A DNA stretch of 64,000 nt from an uncultured Granulosicoccaceae bacterium. Lineage in GTDB: Bacteria > Pseudomonadota > Gammaproteobacteria > Granulosicoccales > Granulosicoccaceae. Under the pieces are notes generated by a model, which did no database searches, was not told the origin of the DNA, and saw only the letters and a list, made by a program, of their open reading frames with translations. The stretch is from positions 1-64,000 of the forward strand of contig CAKZVB010000039.1 of NCBI GenBank assembly GCA_937922015.1, written 5' to 3'. The position numbers were made by a program, and so were the translations under genes. Positions 18,022 to 26,988 of this stretch are shown one piece after another (within the stretch, counting starts at the first letter, position 1; each line of letters begins with the position of its first letter).

Positions 18022-18752
18022 CATTGCCCAGCGTCACCATAGTTATTCCAGTATTTAACGAGCAGGAGCGTATCGCCGCATCGCTCTATCAAATCAAAGA
18101 CTATCTAAGCAAACAGGACTACCAGTCCGATATTTTAATAATCGATGACGGTAGCTCGGATTTGACCACTGAAATTGTGAAGTTTGTGGATATCTATAGC
18201 GCAGAAGCAAAGTCCCAGGCGACGGGTGTACTTGAGGAAAACCTGAAGAATGTGGGCAAAGGTTATTCTATCGCCAAGGGATTACTCATGGCGCAGGGTG
18301 ACATTATTGTGTTCTCCGACGCCGACAGCTCCACCCCCATCACAGAAATCGACAAGCTATTGAAAAAATTCGATGAAGGCTACGATGTCGTTATTGGATC
18401 GAGAAACCTGAAAAATTCTATCGTCGACGGCAGAACAACGCTTCGCTCCATATTGAGTCGCGTTTTTAATCTGACAGCACGTTGCTTTAGGTTGTTAACG
18501 GTTAACGACAGCCAATGCGGATTCAAAGCATATCGACGTGAAGCAGCGAGGGAAGTAGCAAAAAATCAAAAGACCTACGGGTTTTGTTTTGATGTTGAGC
18601 ATTTGCATATTGCCAAAAAGCTTGGATACCGGATCGCTGAAGTACCGGTTAGATGGACACATGAAGAAGGCTCTACACTGTCATTGATCAATGACTCAAT
18701 AAAGATGTTTTTTGACCTTCTGAGAATCAGATTTATACACCGCAAATTGTAG
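18018..18752 (+). CDS. GT2 polyprenyl-phosphate glycosyltransferase (DPM/ArnC-like)
   Basis: The start is taken at the ATG overlapping the previous stop (244 residues); a GTG at 18003 is possible. It is a GT-A fold enzyme with VTIVIPVFNEQERI, IIDDGSSD, GKGYSIAKGLLMAQGD and the metal-binding DAD in FSDADSS. NDSQCGFKAYRREAA is typical of dolichol/undecaprenyl-phosphate glucosyl- or mannosyltransferases. There is no C-terminal transmembrane pair, as in the soluble ALG5-type or DPM1-type catalytic domain. It should make Und-P-sugar on the cytoplasmic face, feeding the two small flippase-like proteins and the GT39-like enzyme upstream. Confidence 0.88.
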   Translation: MTLPSVTIVIPVFNEQERIAASLYQIKDYLSKQDYQSDILIIDDGSSDLTTEIVKFVDIYSAEAKSQATGVLEENLKNVGKGYSIAKGLLMAQGDIIVFSDADSSTPITEIDKLLKKFDEGYDVVIGSRNLKNSIVDGRTTLRSILSRVFNLTARCFRLLTVNDSQCGFKAYRREAAREVAKNQKTYGFCFDVEHLHIAKKLGYRIAEVPVRWTHEEGSTLSLINDSIKMFFDLLRIRFIHRKL

Positions 18753-19094
18753 TCAACAGTATCTGTAGTTGGGTGAGGTGAAATCACTAATCCGAAAGTG
18801 TTTCGCATCACACGCGCTTATGTCCACCCCTGATGTTGTTTGCGCAACGGACAAGCGACCCGATTAATCATTACACACTCGTCACATAGCAATTTTCAAC
18901 CTGATATCGACTGCTCGATCAATTTTGACCACTGCTCCTCACAGCAGTCGCGACGACTTTATCACCGGCGTTGAATTAATTGAGCAGGACAATTGTAAAC
19001 CATAATTAAAAGCCTCTTGCACCGGCAGGTGAAAACCAAACCGTATGCTAAGATCCGTCATGACAGAATACAGTCAGTGCTACCGGAATTACAC
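18753..19094. other. 342-base stretch without a gene
   Basis: The stretch separates the lipid-sugar operon from the lipoprotein operon. It is AT-rich near 18970-19010 (TTGAATTAATTGAGC ... CATAAT), where a promoter for the lipoprotein genes is plausible, but spacing is not canonical. No terminator hairpin with a T-tract is evident after the GT2 gene. Confidence 0.4.
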
Positions 19095-19721
19095 ATGCGA
19101 AGTAACCCCCTCAAGATCAGCAGCTTAGGTATCACAGCCCTGGCGTTGTTTGCAATTTCCTGCAGCGACACTACTCTGGGCACCTTTTCAGTCGATGAAG
19201 CTCTACCCAAACTTGAAATACCAAGCATCGGTATTCAAATACCACTAAGTCTGGCTATCCCCGTTAGGCTCGACCTGACAACTCAGGAGGCCTATGAAAA
19301 CGGAGACTTCGACTATGTGACTTCTGTAAAAGTGTTGTCACTGGACCTTAATATCGATCCTGCTTCGGATGCTGACTCCATTGAAGACGGTAACCTTGAC
19401 GATTTTGACTTTATAAACGCCCTTGAAGTCTACCTTTCTGCAAAACTGCCAGGTGATGTATGCACTAATCATATTGAAGGAATCATCACCACTGGCGACC
19501 ACACATGCGCTGAACTGGTTGCAAGCGTCCCTGAAGGAGATCCGCAATACGCAAGCGGCACCCGGACGCTGACATTGACCACCACCAATATAGATATATT
19601 TGATTACATCGAAGCACCGGAAGGTTACAATATGGTGGTGAAAGTCTCTGGCATCACACCAATAGATAGTGTCATAGTCACCGGATCAGTTCGGTACCGG
19701 GTGGGAGTCGGGTTCCGCTAA
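19095..19721 (+). CDS. putative lipoprotein, unknown function
   Basis: Translation is taken from the ATG at 19095 (208 residues). The frame extends upstream to 19017, but the signal peptide begins at 19095 (SLGITALALFAISC). The Cys follows a lipobox-like AIS, so lipid anchoring is likely. The rest is beta-rich and acidic with repeated hydrophobic/polar alternation (TLTLTTTNIDIFDYI, VIVTGSVRYRVGVGF), with two further Cys residues in the middle. I do not recognise the family. It is the first of four consecutive plus-strand genes for exported proteins. Confidence 0.7.
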   Translation: MRSNPLKISSLGITALALFAISCSDTTLGTFSVDEALPKLEIPSIGIQIPLSLAIPVRLDLTTQEAYENGDFDYVTSVKVLSLDLNIDPASDADSIEDGNLDDFDFINALEVYLSAKLPGDVCTNHIEGIITTGDHTCAELVASVPEGDPQYASGTRTLTLTTTNIDIFDYIEAPEGYNMVVKVSGITPIDSVIVTGSVRYRVGVGFR

Positions 19722-19746
19722 TCCAACTACAACTACTACGAGCACT

Positions 19747-20370
19747 ATGGAAACATATCGCTACTTTTTTTCAGGCAAAAAAAGAACTGCCAGCCTCTAC
19801 CCTCTGGCGGCCGGGCTACTACTGTCGTGGAACGTTAACGCCCAGGACCAGCAAAGCAAACTCGATTTTTTTATCGACGAAATAGACCAGCTTATCGCCA
19901 CGGAAGACTTTGATTCAGCACAGACAAAATTATCTGAGCTGATGTCGCTTAACATACGCGACGAAAGAATAGAAGTTCTAAACGGCAGACTCAGGCTATC
20001 GAAGTCCTTTTCTGACACAAGCAGCCCCGGGTTGCCATTAACGACACAAGATCAGCTGACCGTCACCAATTTATTCGATTCACTGAAACTGGCGCTGGAG
20101 AACGGAGAAAAACAACAAGTCGATGAGTACAGTGAAACCAGCAAAGAAACACAAGAGTTACTCAATGCACTATTTGATAACTACGCAACCATCCAGGTCA
20201 GCCTGTCTGAGCTTGAAAAGGACGAAAGCTCGCAAAGTTTCTTCGCCACTCTGGAATTTATAGAACTCAAGACCGATAGCGGCGATACAGCCTACCCCGC
20301 CGACGCATGGAGAACACATCAATTGCGGGTGACAAAGTCAAAGACCGGCTGGCGAAAAGTAAACTGGTAA
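19747..20370 (+). CDS. exported protein, unknown function
   Basis: The 207-residue product has a positively charged N-terminus followed by a hydrophobic signal (LYPLAAGLLLSWNVNAQ, probable cleavage after NA). The mature part is acidic and largely helical (DFFIDEIDQLIATEDFDSAQTKL in part, a TPR-like helix pair). A C-terminal segment, HQLRVTKSKTGWRKVNW, could be a beta hairpin. It lies 25 bases after the lipoprotein gene and before the membrane-tailed gene, so it is probably in the same operon. Confidence 0.65.
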   Translation: METYRYFFSGKKRTASLYPLAAGLLLSWNVNAQDQQSKLDFFIDEIDQLIATEDFDSAQTKLSELMSLNIRDERIEVLNGRLRLSKSFSDTSSPGLPLTTQDQLTVTNLFDSLKLALENGEKQQVDEYSETSKETQELLNALFDNYATIQVSLSELEKDESSQSFFATLEFIELKTDSGDTAYPADAWRTHQLRVTKSKTGWRKVNW

Positions 20371-20437
20371 TTCTAATCCAGGTTAAGAAATTCCCATGGT
20401 CCGCCCGCACATTCATCAGGTAGTCAGGATAATTATA

Positions 20438-21151
20438 ATGCTCAACTACAATCACCACAGCCTGAGTCACTACCACCGGATGCAGCATCATATGTGCTAC
20501 CGACTCATTCACAAACTCACTGCACTATTGATCGCAAGCTGTTTGTTTTTTTCCAGCAGTACTATTGGCCTGGCTCAAACTCTGGCCGCACTTGAATTCG
20601 ATATTACAGCCCCGTCTATCAGCCACGACGTCCCTCAAAACGCTGGCATTGCAGGTCAGAAGCAAACAGTCTCCGCAAAAATCGTTGACAACGTTGCTGT
20701 TAAAAGAGCCACTGTGCATTATCTTCGCAGCAATGCCGAACAGTTCCAGCAGATCGACATGACAGACACCGGCACAGCAACCTGGGTTGCTCTTATAGAT
20801 ACCGAAACTACAGATAACTACGTTTTATACTACATAGTGGCAGAAGACAAAGAAGGTAATAAAATTCAAAAAGGCGGATTGGAAAAGCCACTGAAAATGC
20901 AACTGGACGCTGGCACAAGCTTCAGTCCATCGACAAATTTACAAGCCCAAACCGGTAAATCCACTAATACTGGTCACACCGACTCCGAGCCAAAGAAACC
21001 AAACTGGCTCTTCATTGGATTAGGCATAGTGGTTGCCGGTCTGTTGATCAGTAGTTCCGGTGGTGGCAACGATTCCAACGGTTCTATTCAGTCTGACGAT
21101 ACTTGCTGCACAGTGACTTTTACGGTTGAAGAGGTAGGAGCCGGTCGATGA
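20438..21151 (+). CDS. exported Ig-like protein with C-terminal membrane anchor
   Basis: The ATG at 20438 is preferred (CAGGA eight bases upstream), giving 237 residues. A signal sequence (LTALLIASCLFFSSSTIGLAQ) is followed by a beta-sandwich-like region. There ISHDVPQNAG and WVALIDTETTDNYVLYYIVAEDKEGN recall bacterial domains that describe forces on extracellular material (FlgD-Ig/Y_Y_Y-like). A Ser/Thr/Pro-rich linker leads to one transmembrane helix (WLFIGLGIVVAGLLISS). A short tail then carries GGGND and a CC pair. It overlaps the next gene by four bases. Function is unknown; I infer partnership with the Calx-beta lipoprotein. Confidence 0.65.
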   Translation: MLNYNHHSLSHYHRMQHHMCYRLIHKLTALLIASCLFFSSSTIGLAQTLAALEFDITAPSISHDVPQNAGIAGQKQTVSAKIVDNVAVKRATVHYLRSNAEQFQQIDMTDTGTATWVALIDTETTDNYVLYYIVAEDKEGNKIQKGGLEKPLKMQLDAGTSFSPSTNLQAQTGKSTNTGHTDSEPKKPNWLFIGLGIVVAGLLISSSGGGNDSNGSIQSDDTCCTVTFTVEEVGAGR

Positions 21152-23715
21152 AACAACTGCGCGAAACTGAAAAATGCTGGCCATCGAAACTCAGCCGTTA
21201 CGCCCTCTTCTTATTGACGCCATTGGTGTTGATTGCTTGTGATGCTACCAATACAGACCCGACAACGGACAAATCAACATTCGCGTTTAAAGTCCCTGAG
21301 CGGATACGAAATTCACAATCGATAGATCAGCAACAGATTTTTGCCAGCGTACAGGCTGGCAACAGGCAGGTTTCGCTAACAAGGGACGGCAACAACTTCA
21401 CTGGCGCTATTAATATCGAATCGGGAACCGAACTATCGTATACGCTGCAAATAATCGAAATGGTCGGCACACGACAAGTCGTTCTGGCCACACTGAGCGA
21501 TACCCGGTTAATCACAAACGACACCAGCATCTCTTTAACAGCCAACCAGTACACCTACCCCGACAACGACTCTGACGGTTTTAATAACCTGATCGAGCGT
21601 GAGGCGGGTGCTGACTATGCCAACTCTAATTCAACACCCGACAACATAGACGGTCTTCCCATTGGCAACGAGACCACCCCTGGAGTGCTGCAGTTTTCCG
21701 CACAGGACTATACGGTTGCCGAGGCAGCCGGCACTCTGACAATCGACGTCAACCGTGTCGATGGCACTGATGGCCGGGTGAGTGTTCGCTACAGGCTGGA
21801 CAATGAAACAGCGATAGGTGGACAAGACTACGCCACGACCTCAGGCATACTGGTCTGGGAAGAAGGTGACAACGCGGCTAAGTCTATCGATATTACCGTA
21901 TTCAGTGACACCGACTTTGAAGGCAGTCAAACTTTCACCGTGCACCTGTATTCAGCTACAGGTGGCGCTGCCGTCGGCAACGGTTTCTCAAGAATAACCC
22001 TGCAGGATTCAACACCACCCCCTCAGCGCGGCACATTGCAGATTGCAGATACATCATTGATCGTCAGTGAAAGCGACAATCAAGTGATTATTGAGATAGA
22101 ACGGGTCGGTGGCAGCGACGGTCCTGTCACCGTTGAATACACCACCACAGACGGCACGGCGACAGGTACTGCGGACTACGCATCCATCGACAGTCCTCGC
22201 ACTCTGACCTGGCCAGACGGAGACATCACACCTCGAAACATTAGCATAGGAATTTTGCAGGATCTCGAGATAGAACCTACTGAAACATTTCAAGTCAATC
22301 TTTCAGGTATCCGTGGTGGTGCGACACTGGGTAGCGCCATCGCCACGGTTGAAATCACTGACACAACGCCACCGGCGATCAACAACGGAACCGTGTCTAT
22401 CGCCAACAGCACCTACACTGTCAGTGAAGGCAGCGCACTTGAAATACCGGTAGAGCGTGTTGACGGCTCAGATGGGGCCGCGAGTGTGACCTACAACTTT
22501 ACCTCCGGCACCGCAGATTCGACTGACTACACCGCCAGCCCGGGTACGCTTTCCTGGACTGATGGAGACGATTCGACAAAGGTAATTACCCTGACCGCAA
22601 CCACTGACAACACACCGGAAGCAGCAGAAACCCTTACTGTCGAAATCTCTTCTGCCACCGGCGGTATCAGCCTGCAAAACCGGTCCGCACAAATAACTAT
22701 CACTGATACGACACAGGCAAATCCCGGTACCGTGGCTTTTGTAGAATCGACCGGAACTGTAGACGAGGGTTCATCGATCTCCATACAGGTCGCGAGAAGT
22801 GGAGGTTTTGATCAGAGTATAAGCGTGCAGGTAGCTGCCGTCCCGACAAATGATATAGAGTACACTGTCGAGTCTGACACACTAACCTGGGCCGATGGCG
22901 AAAGTGGCAGTAAAGCTGTGACCATAACAGCTCTATCAGACGCCGTAACCGCTGATACGTTAACACTGACGCTAAGTCTTTCACTGGCATCAGATGCGAC
23001 TAACGCCACACCCGTTATCTCCACAGATATTTATTCACTGACCATCAATGACACAAGTGAGTCCGGATTTATATCACTGGCAGACACTGACGGTGAATGG
23101 GAAGTTTGTCTGAGCCCTTATAGCACCGACACAACGAGTGCGTTCTCTACACAACTAAGCGCGACCAGCGGTACCGTTGTTACCTGTATAAAAAAATGTC
23201 CGGCTGATGCAGTTGTCGACACCGCATTCCGCGGTTGGGGCTGGAACAACGCTGCCTCACACAGCTGTGCTTTCACTACCACCACCGAAGGAAGCCTGAC
23301 CAAAGCCGTGGTCTATACACCAACACGCGAACAGTTCTCGCTTAACCTGCAGCCTGCGACTTTATCAGTACCAGACTCAATCTGGCTGTGTACACGCGAA
23401 AACAGACAAAACGCCGAGTTTAGCTACACGCAGGATGTCACTGCAAACACCTGGTACCAAATATTAGCCGATGGAACCTACTACTATGCAGACTCTGCAG
23501 ACAACGTCACTGTACCTGCAGAATTAAACGGGCCGGAAATATGGAGTGCTACAACCCGCTATTTGTCGTTCAGTCACATCGGCGAAGTATATCGCAACAT
23601 TATCATGTTTCCGGCAGGCCAGACTTTTCAGGTGCATCCCGACACGGATCATCGACTCAGCTGTTCCCGCAGCGACTACTCTGACAGCGGTGTAAGTTCA
23701 GCCGAACAGCCCTGA
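21148..23715 (+). CDS. large lipoprotein with four Calx-beta domains
   Basis: The 855 residues begin with a signal ending in a lipobox (PLVLIAC). A thrombospondin-3-like calcium loop lies at residues about 132-150 (DNDSDGFNNLIEREAG). Four Calx-beta domains follow (residues about 178-640), each with the pattern YTVxE, T..Y....GTA....DY, L.W.DGD and E.F.V.LS. The last 215 residues are Cys-containing (CIKKCPADA, WLCTREN) and unassigned. Calx-beta repeats bind calcium and occur in adhesins and surface scaffolds, so it probably acts at the outer membrane or cell surface. It is the last gene of the exported-protein operon. Confidence 0.88.
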   Translation: MKQLRETEKCWPSKLSRYALFLLTPLVLIACDATNTDPTTDKSTFAFKVPERIRNSQSIDQQQIFASVQAGNRQVSLTRDGNNFTGAINIESGTELSYTLQIIEMVGTRQVVLATLSDTRLITNDTSISLTANQYTYPDNDSDGFNNLIEREAGADYANSNSTPDNIDGLPIGNETTPGVLQFSAQDYTVAEAAGTLTIDVNRVDGTDGRVSVRYRLDNETAIGGQDYATTSGILVWEEGDNAAKSIDITVFSDTDFEGSQTFTVHLYSATGGAAVGNGFSRITLQDSTPPPQRGTLQIADTSLIVSESDNQVIIEIERVGGSDGPVTVEYTTTDGTATGTADYASIDSPRTLTWPDGDITPRNISIGILQDLEIEPTETFQVNLSGIRGGATLGSAIATVEITDTTPPAINNGTVSIANSTYTVSEGSALEIPVERVDGSDGAASVTYNFTSGTADSTDYTASPGTLSWTDGDDSTKVITLTATTDNTPEAAETLTVEISSATGGISLQNRSAQITITDTTQANPGTVAFVESTGTVDEGSSISIQVARSGGFDQSISVQVAAVPTNDIEYTVESDTLTWADGESGSKAVTITALSDAVTADTLTLTLSLSLASDATNATPVISTDIYSLTINDTSESGFISLADTDGEWEVCLSPYSTDTTSAFSTQLSATSGTVVTCIKKCPADAVVDTAFRGWGWNNAASHSCAFTTTTEGSLTKAVVYTPTREQFSLNLQPATLSVPDSIWLCTRENRQNAEFSYTQDVTANTWYQILADGTYYYADSADNVTVPAELNGPEIWSATTRYLSFSHIGEVYRNIIMFPAGQTFQVHPDTDHRLSCSRSDYSDSGVSSAEQP

Positions 23716-23790
23716 TCATACTGAGTGCCAGGCAATATCGCTCGACACACCATTAAGTTTTGTCTCTGCCCTGATAAATAGCAGCGGCTA

Positions 23791-23952
23791 GGAGTCTGCG
23801 CGGTAGAAGTCCGCGTAGCGAGAATGCGCCATGGCGAGGGCGTTTTTACGATCATTTGAGGCGCATAGTTGTTCATACGTAACGAAAATGATCGATAAAA
23901 ACGCACCGTCAGGGCGCCTTCGCAGTAGTGGACGTTCTGCCGCGCAGACTCC
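23791..23952. mobile_element. inverted-repeat element, family B copy 1 (MITE-like)
   Basis: The ends GGAGTCTGCGCGG (23791) and its inverse CCGCGCAGACTCC (ending 23952) are perfect over 13 bases, with further similarity inward. Both ends sit in a CTAG context. Inner segments are also inverted (GGGCGTTTTTACGATCATTT against AAATGATCGATAAAAACGC), so the whole element can fold on itself. It has no coding capacity. A diverged second copy is at 46803-46975. The right end supplies the stop codon TAG of the next minus-strand gene. The sequence looks like a non-autonomous derivative of a DDE insertion sequence; the parent family is not certain. Confidence 0.7.
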
Positions 23953-26144
23953 TAGGGATTCAACCCGAGATAGACATCAGCCAATCGGTCACCCAGAATT
24001 CTCAATGATGGCGCAGAAAAGTGATTGCCGTAAGGATCCGTGTCCCTGGTCTCAAGGTCAGCAGCAGCAGCACAACCGCTCAGTGGATCATCATCGAAAT
24101 TCAACGCCATCAGATGAGGGTTTAACAGAGCCTTTTTAGTTTCAGCACAAACAAACCGACCATCACCGCCAAACCAGCTTTCACTTCGTAAATTGCTAAT
24201 GAGTTGAAATAACTTATTCGGGTAGTAGTTGCGATAAAAATCACTGTCGACACCGGAAAAGCCGGTCGCACCCGGGTCAGCCGTACCTTCTGCCAGCCAG
24301 TCCGTCTCACCCTGCATCCAGAACATCGCATCAAACGAGTGTTTGTTTGGCAGCGAATTCAATGCGGCAAGCGCTTTCTCGCGGATCTCAATGAAAAACT
24401 CACTGTTGTAGTCCCAATGACTGATGCCCTCACCGGGAGCGGTGAGTATTACTATACCAACCACGCGATCTGACTTCGCAGCAAGGGCTTTCGCTACCTG
24501 AAAGATAATGCTGTTGTAGGGTGATCTTGCCGGGTCATCCTGTGAATAATTGCCTGGTATGTCCTGCTCCCAGAACTGATGAAGATCAGCCACCTGCCAG
24601 CCAGTGTCGGTGAATGCAAATACGTTTGAATCACTGCTGTCCAACGTAGCGTCATAGGCTGTCTGCAAACTTGCTGCATTAGATTGACCGGTCATAAAAA
24701 ATAGATCAGTAATATCCTCAATGCCCGGCGCGTTGTTCACGGTGACCTCGCAGCTGGCCACCACTTTAACCATTTTGCCACTGGCGATATCAGTACAGCT
24801 ATGTTCAAAGGTTCCCTGATGCAGACCACCAAGAGCAGCAGTAACAGTATTACTCGCATTGTCGTAGCTGCTTGCAGTTCCCCACGCCCATGCCGGGTCA
24901 TCCGTAAATGGAACCCACTCACAACCCGGAGGCTGCGCGACAACCACCTGAAAGCTTGCCGGTGCATTGAGGGTGCCGGACGGGCAGTCGGTCGATGCGA
25001 CCACCGTTGCGACGGCTGCCACCGATTCGGTCTCTGTGGTATCGTCAGTTTCATCAACTACTGACGAATCAGTGTTGCCGGCAATTATGTAACAGCTTGC
25101 GCCGTTCTCCCAGCTATACCCATCGCCGTCCGCATCAACAGCAGTTGCTGTACAAGCGGGAAAAAGATCTTCCGGTCTGAGTAAATCCCCGGAGGTGTCT
25201 ACCCCACCCGACTCAGCGGCCTCAAATTCCGGCTCGACCTCGTCTGTGGCTTCAGAACCTACTGTACCAGCCGTCTGACTTGCACTAAAAGCCACGGCAC
25301 CCGACTCTTCTGAAAACACAGAAAACAACCGACCTTCACTTGCACATTGCGCTATGGCTTGAGGCAGCGAGGCCAGACAGCCCATCCTGCTGCCATCTGC
25401 TCCGACGCCTAAAGTCAGGAACTGGTTTTTATCATCAGCCAGCAACTGATAAACACTGCGGTTATTACTAACTGCCCCGTACTGCCACTCATTATTGAGA
25501 TTCAGCTCAAAGTCATTCTCGCGCAGTGAAATATAGGATCCATCAAACTCGGTGTTTTTCTCAACCAGATACAGGAAATCCAGATCCCATCCCGCAATCG
25601 ATGTATCAGATACCTCCCTGCTCAGGGTATCCACTAAATGTTCGACAGCTTGTTCTGCCCCGACAATTTCACGTGTATCGCCGTAGGCCTGTGTCAGGGC
25701 GTTGCTGATCACCTCATCCACATTCACCATGCCAGAAAAGCTGAATTCAGGCGCTTGTACATTTTCCCGGGCAGACTCGGGGATAGTTATCCCATTCGCA
25801 GGGTTTTGATCTACATCAATAGACTGCAGCAATCTCAAAATATTGACTACTTCAGGATCTTCGATATTTTCCGTACCGACTATATCTAACGGTGTCACCG
25901 TCGGTTGCGCCTCAACTTCCGAAAACCGAAGCCCACCCACGCTGAATAATACAGTTTCACCAGGCTTATAATAGAAGCCACCATCTGCGTCTGTATACCC
26001 GTGCCGAGTCTCAGTGCGATACTCTAAACCCTCCACCGGACTGTCAATAAACACACCACGTTGGATATTCCCATCACCACATCCGTGCAACACGCCAAGA
26101 CCTGCTATCGAGGCTGTGAACAAAGTTCTTTTCATTAGCATCAT
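23952..26144 (-). CDS. lipoprotein with SGNH/SASA esterase-like C-terminal domain
   Basis: The 730 residues begin with a signal peptide and lipobox (GLGVLHGC). The N-terminal 200 residues (GVFIDSPVEGLEYRTETRHG, DADGGFYYKPGE) are a module seen in many marine lipoproteins. The middle carries a Ca-loop-like DADGDGYSW and a Cys pair. The C-terminal 240 residues match the sialate O-acetylesterase-like SGNH family: block I FFMTGQSNA, WMQGETD, and the final catalytic GNHFSAPSLRILGDRLAD. A carbohydrate O-deacetylase on the cell surface is likely. The stop codon TAG lies inside the terminal repeat of the adjacent element, so the original C-terminus may have differed. Confidence 0.85.
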   Translation of the reverse strand: MMLMKRTLFTASIAGLGVLHGCGDGNIQRGVFIDSPVEGLEYRTETRHGYTDADGGFYYKPGETVLFSVGGLRFSEVEAQPTVTPLDIVGTENIEDPEVVNILRLLQSIDVDQNPANGITIPESARENVQAPEFSFSGMVNVDEVISNALTQAYGDTREIVGAEQAVEHLVDTLSREVSDTSIAGWDLDFLYLVEKNTEFDGSYISLRENDFELNLNNEWQYGAVSNNRSVYQLLADDKNQFLTLGVGADGSRMGCLASLPQAIAQCASEGRLFSVFSEESGAVAFSASQTAGTVGSEATDEVEPEFEAAESGGVDTSGDLLRPEDLFPACTATAVDADGDGYSWENGASCYIIAGNTDSSVVDETDDTTETESVAAVATVVASTDCPSGTLNAPASFQVVVAQPPGCEWVPFTDDPAWAWGTASSYDNASNTVTAALGGLHQGTFEHSCTDIASGKMVKVVASCEVTVNNAPGIEDITDLFFMTGQSNAASLQTAYDATLDSSDSNVFAFTDTGWQVADLHQFWEQDIPGNYSQDDPARSPYNSIIFQVAKALAAKSDRVVGIVILTAPGEGISHWDYNSEFFIEIREKALAALNSLPNKHSFDAMFWMQGETDWLAEGTADPGATGFSGVDSDFYRNYYPNKLFQLISNLRSESWFGGDGRFVCAETKKALLNPHLMALNFDDDPLSGCAAAADLETRDTDPYGNHFSAPSLRILGDRLADVYLGLNP

Positions 26145-26333
26145 CTACATGTAAATATCTTTCCTACGTATTAAAATTTAACGGGTAATCAGGAAAGATC
26201 TGTACAGTGAGACAAGATGTTTAATAAACAGGTAAGGTTTCAAGTCTCAGTTTAAACAATCACAGTGAACACACACATGTATTCTGAGGCCTCGCGACCA
26301 ATCAATTTTTTTCTTTAGCCGACCAGGCATCAA

Positions 26334-26933
26334 ATGACAAACTTTATCCTTTCAGTATTTCTACTGTTGATCACCCCGGGTCCCGGCGTTCTATCAACAG
26401 CAGGTGTCGGAGCCGGATACGGCAAAGCCGCCGGCGTCAGATATGTGACAGGACTGTTCATCGGTACCAATTTAGTCGCTTTGGCAGTGGTCAGCGGGCT
26501 TGCGGCTCTGATGTTTTCTGTACCATGGCTGCGGCTTGTGCTGTCAATTGCTTCAGCGTTGTATCTGCTGAGTCTGGCGTTTCGAATTGCCACGGCAGGG
26601 TCAAAAATCGCGTTCATGGAATCGAAACAGCAGCCCGGGATCATTGACGGCATCGTTCTGCAGGCAATAAATCCCAAAGCCTACGCCGTAAACACTGCGC
26701 TATTTTCGGGATTTGCCTTCGGTGCTGACAGTCTGCTATTGGAAACCCTTGTGAAATTTGCCATTATCAATGCCATCTGGGTCCCGATTCACCTGTTGTG
26801 GCTGGGCATCGGCATTAGTCTGAAAAAGCTGGCGTTAAGCGAAAGCACTCAGCAAAAAATAAATTTCGCCATGGCTGCAGCAATGATCGGAGTCGTAGTA
26901 CTTGCGCTATATTCCGCTTCATCAACATACTGA
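26334..26933 (+). CDS. LysE/RhtB-family exporter
   Basis: The 199-residue inner-membrane protein has about six hydrophobic segments. The family signature is at the N-terminus (LLITPGPGVLSTAGVGAGYG, equivalent to the TPGP motif) and NPKAYAV is at about residue 119. Such proteins export amino acids or small metabolites by proton exchange; the substrate is not predictable. It stands between an esterase-like lipoprotein (opposite strand) and a LOG gene 55 bases downstream. Confidence 0.92.
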   Translation: MTNFILSVFLLLITPGPGVLSTAGVGAGYGKAAGVRYVTGLFIGTNLVALAVVSGLAALMFSVPWLRLVLSIASALYLLSLAFRIATAGSKIAFMESKQQPGIIDGIVLQAINPKAYAVNTALFSGFAFGADSLLLETLVKFAIINAIWVPIHLLWLGIGISLKKLALSESTQQKINFAMAAAMIGVVVLALYSASSTY

Positions 26934-26988
26934 TATCGTCTATGGCTAAAATATCGCACCCTTCAATCCATACAAGAGTAAATACCCC

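Noticed and set aside
26157..26199. ATCTTTCCT / AGGAAAGAT inverted repeat upstream of the esterase-like lipoprotein
   Set aside because: Nine-base arms 25 bases apart in AT-rich sequence could be chance; no promoter alignment supports it.
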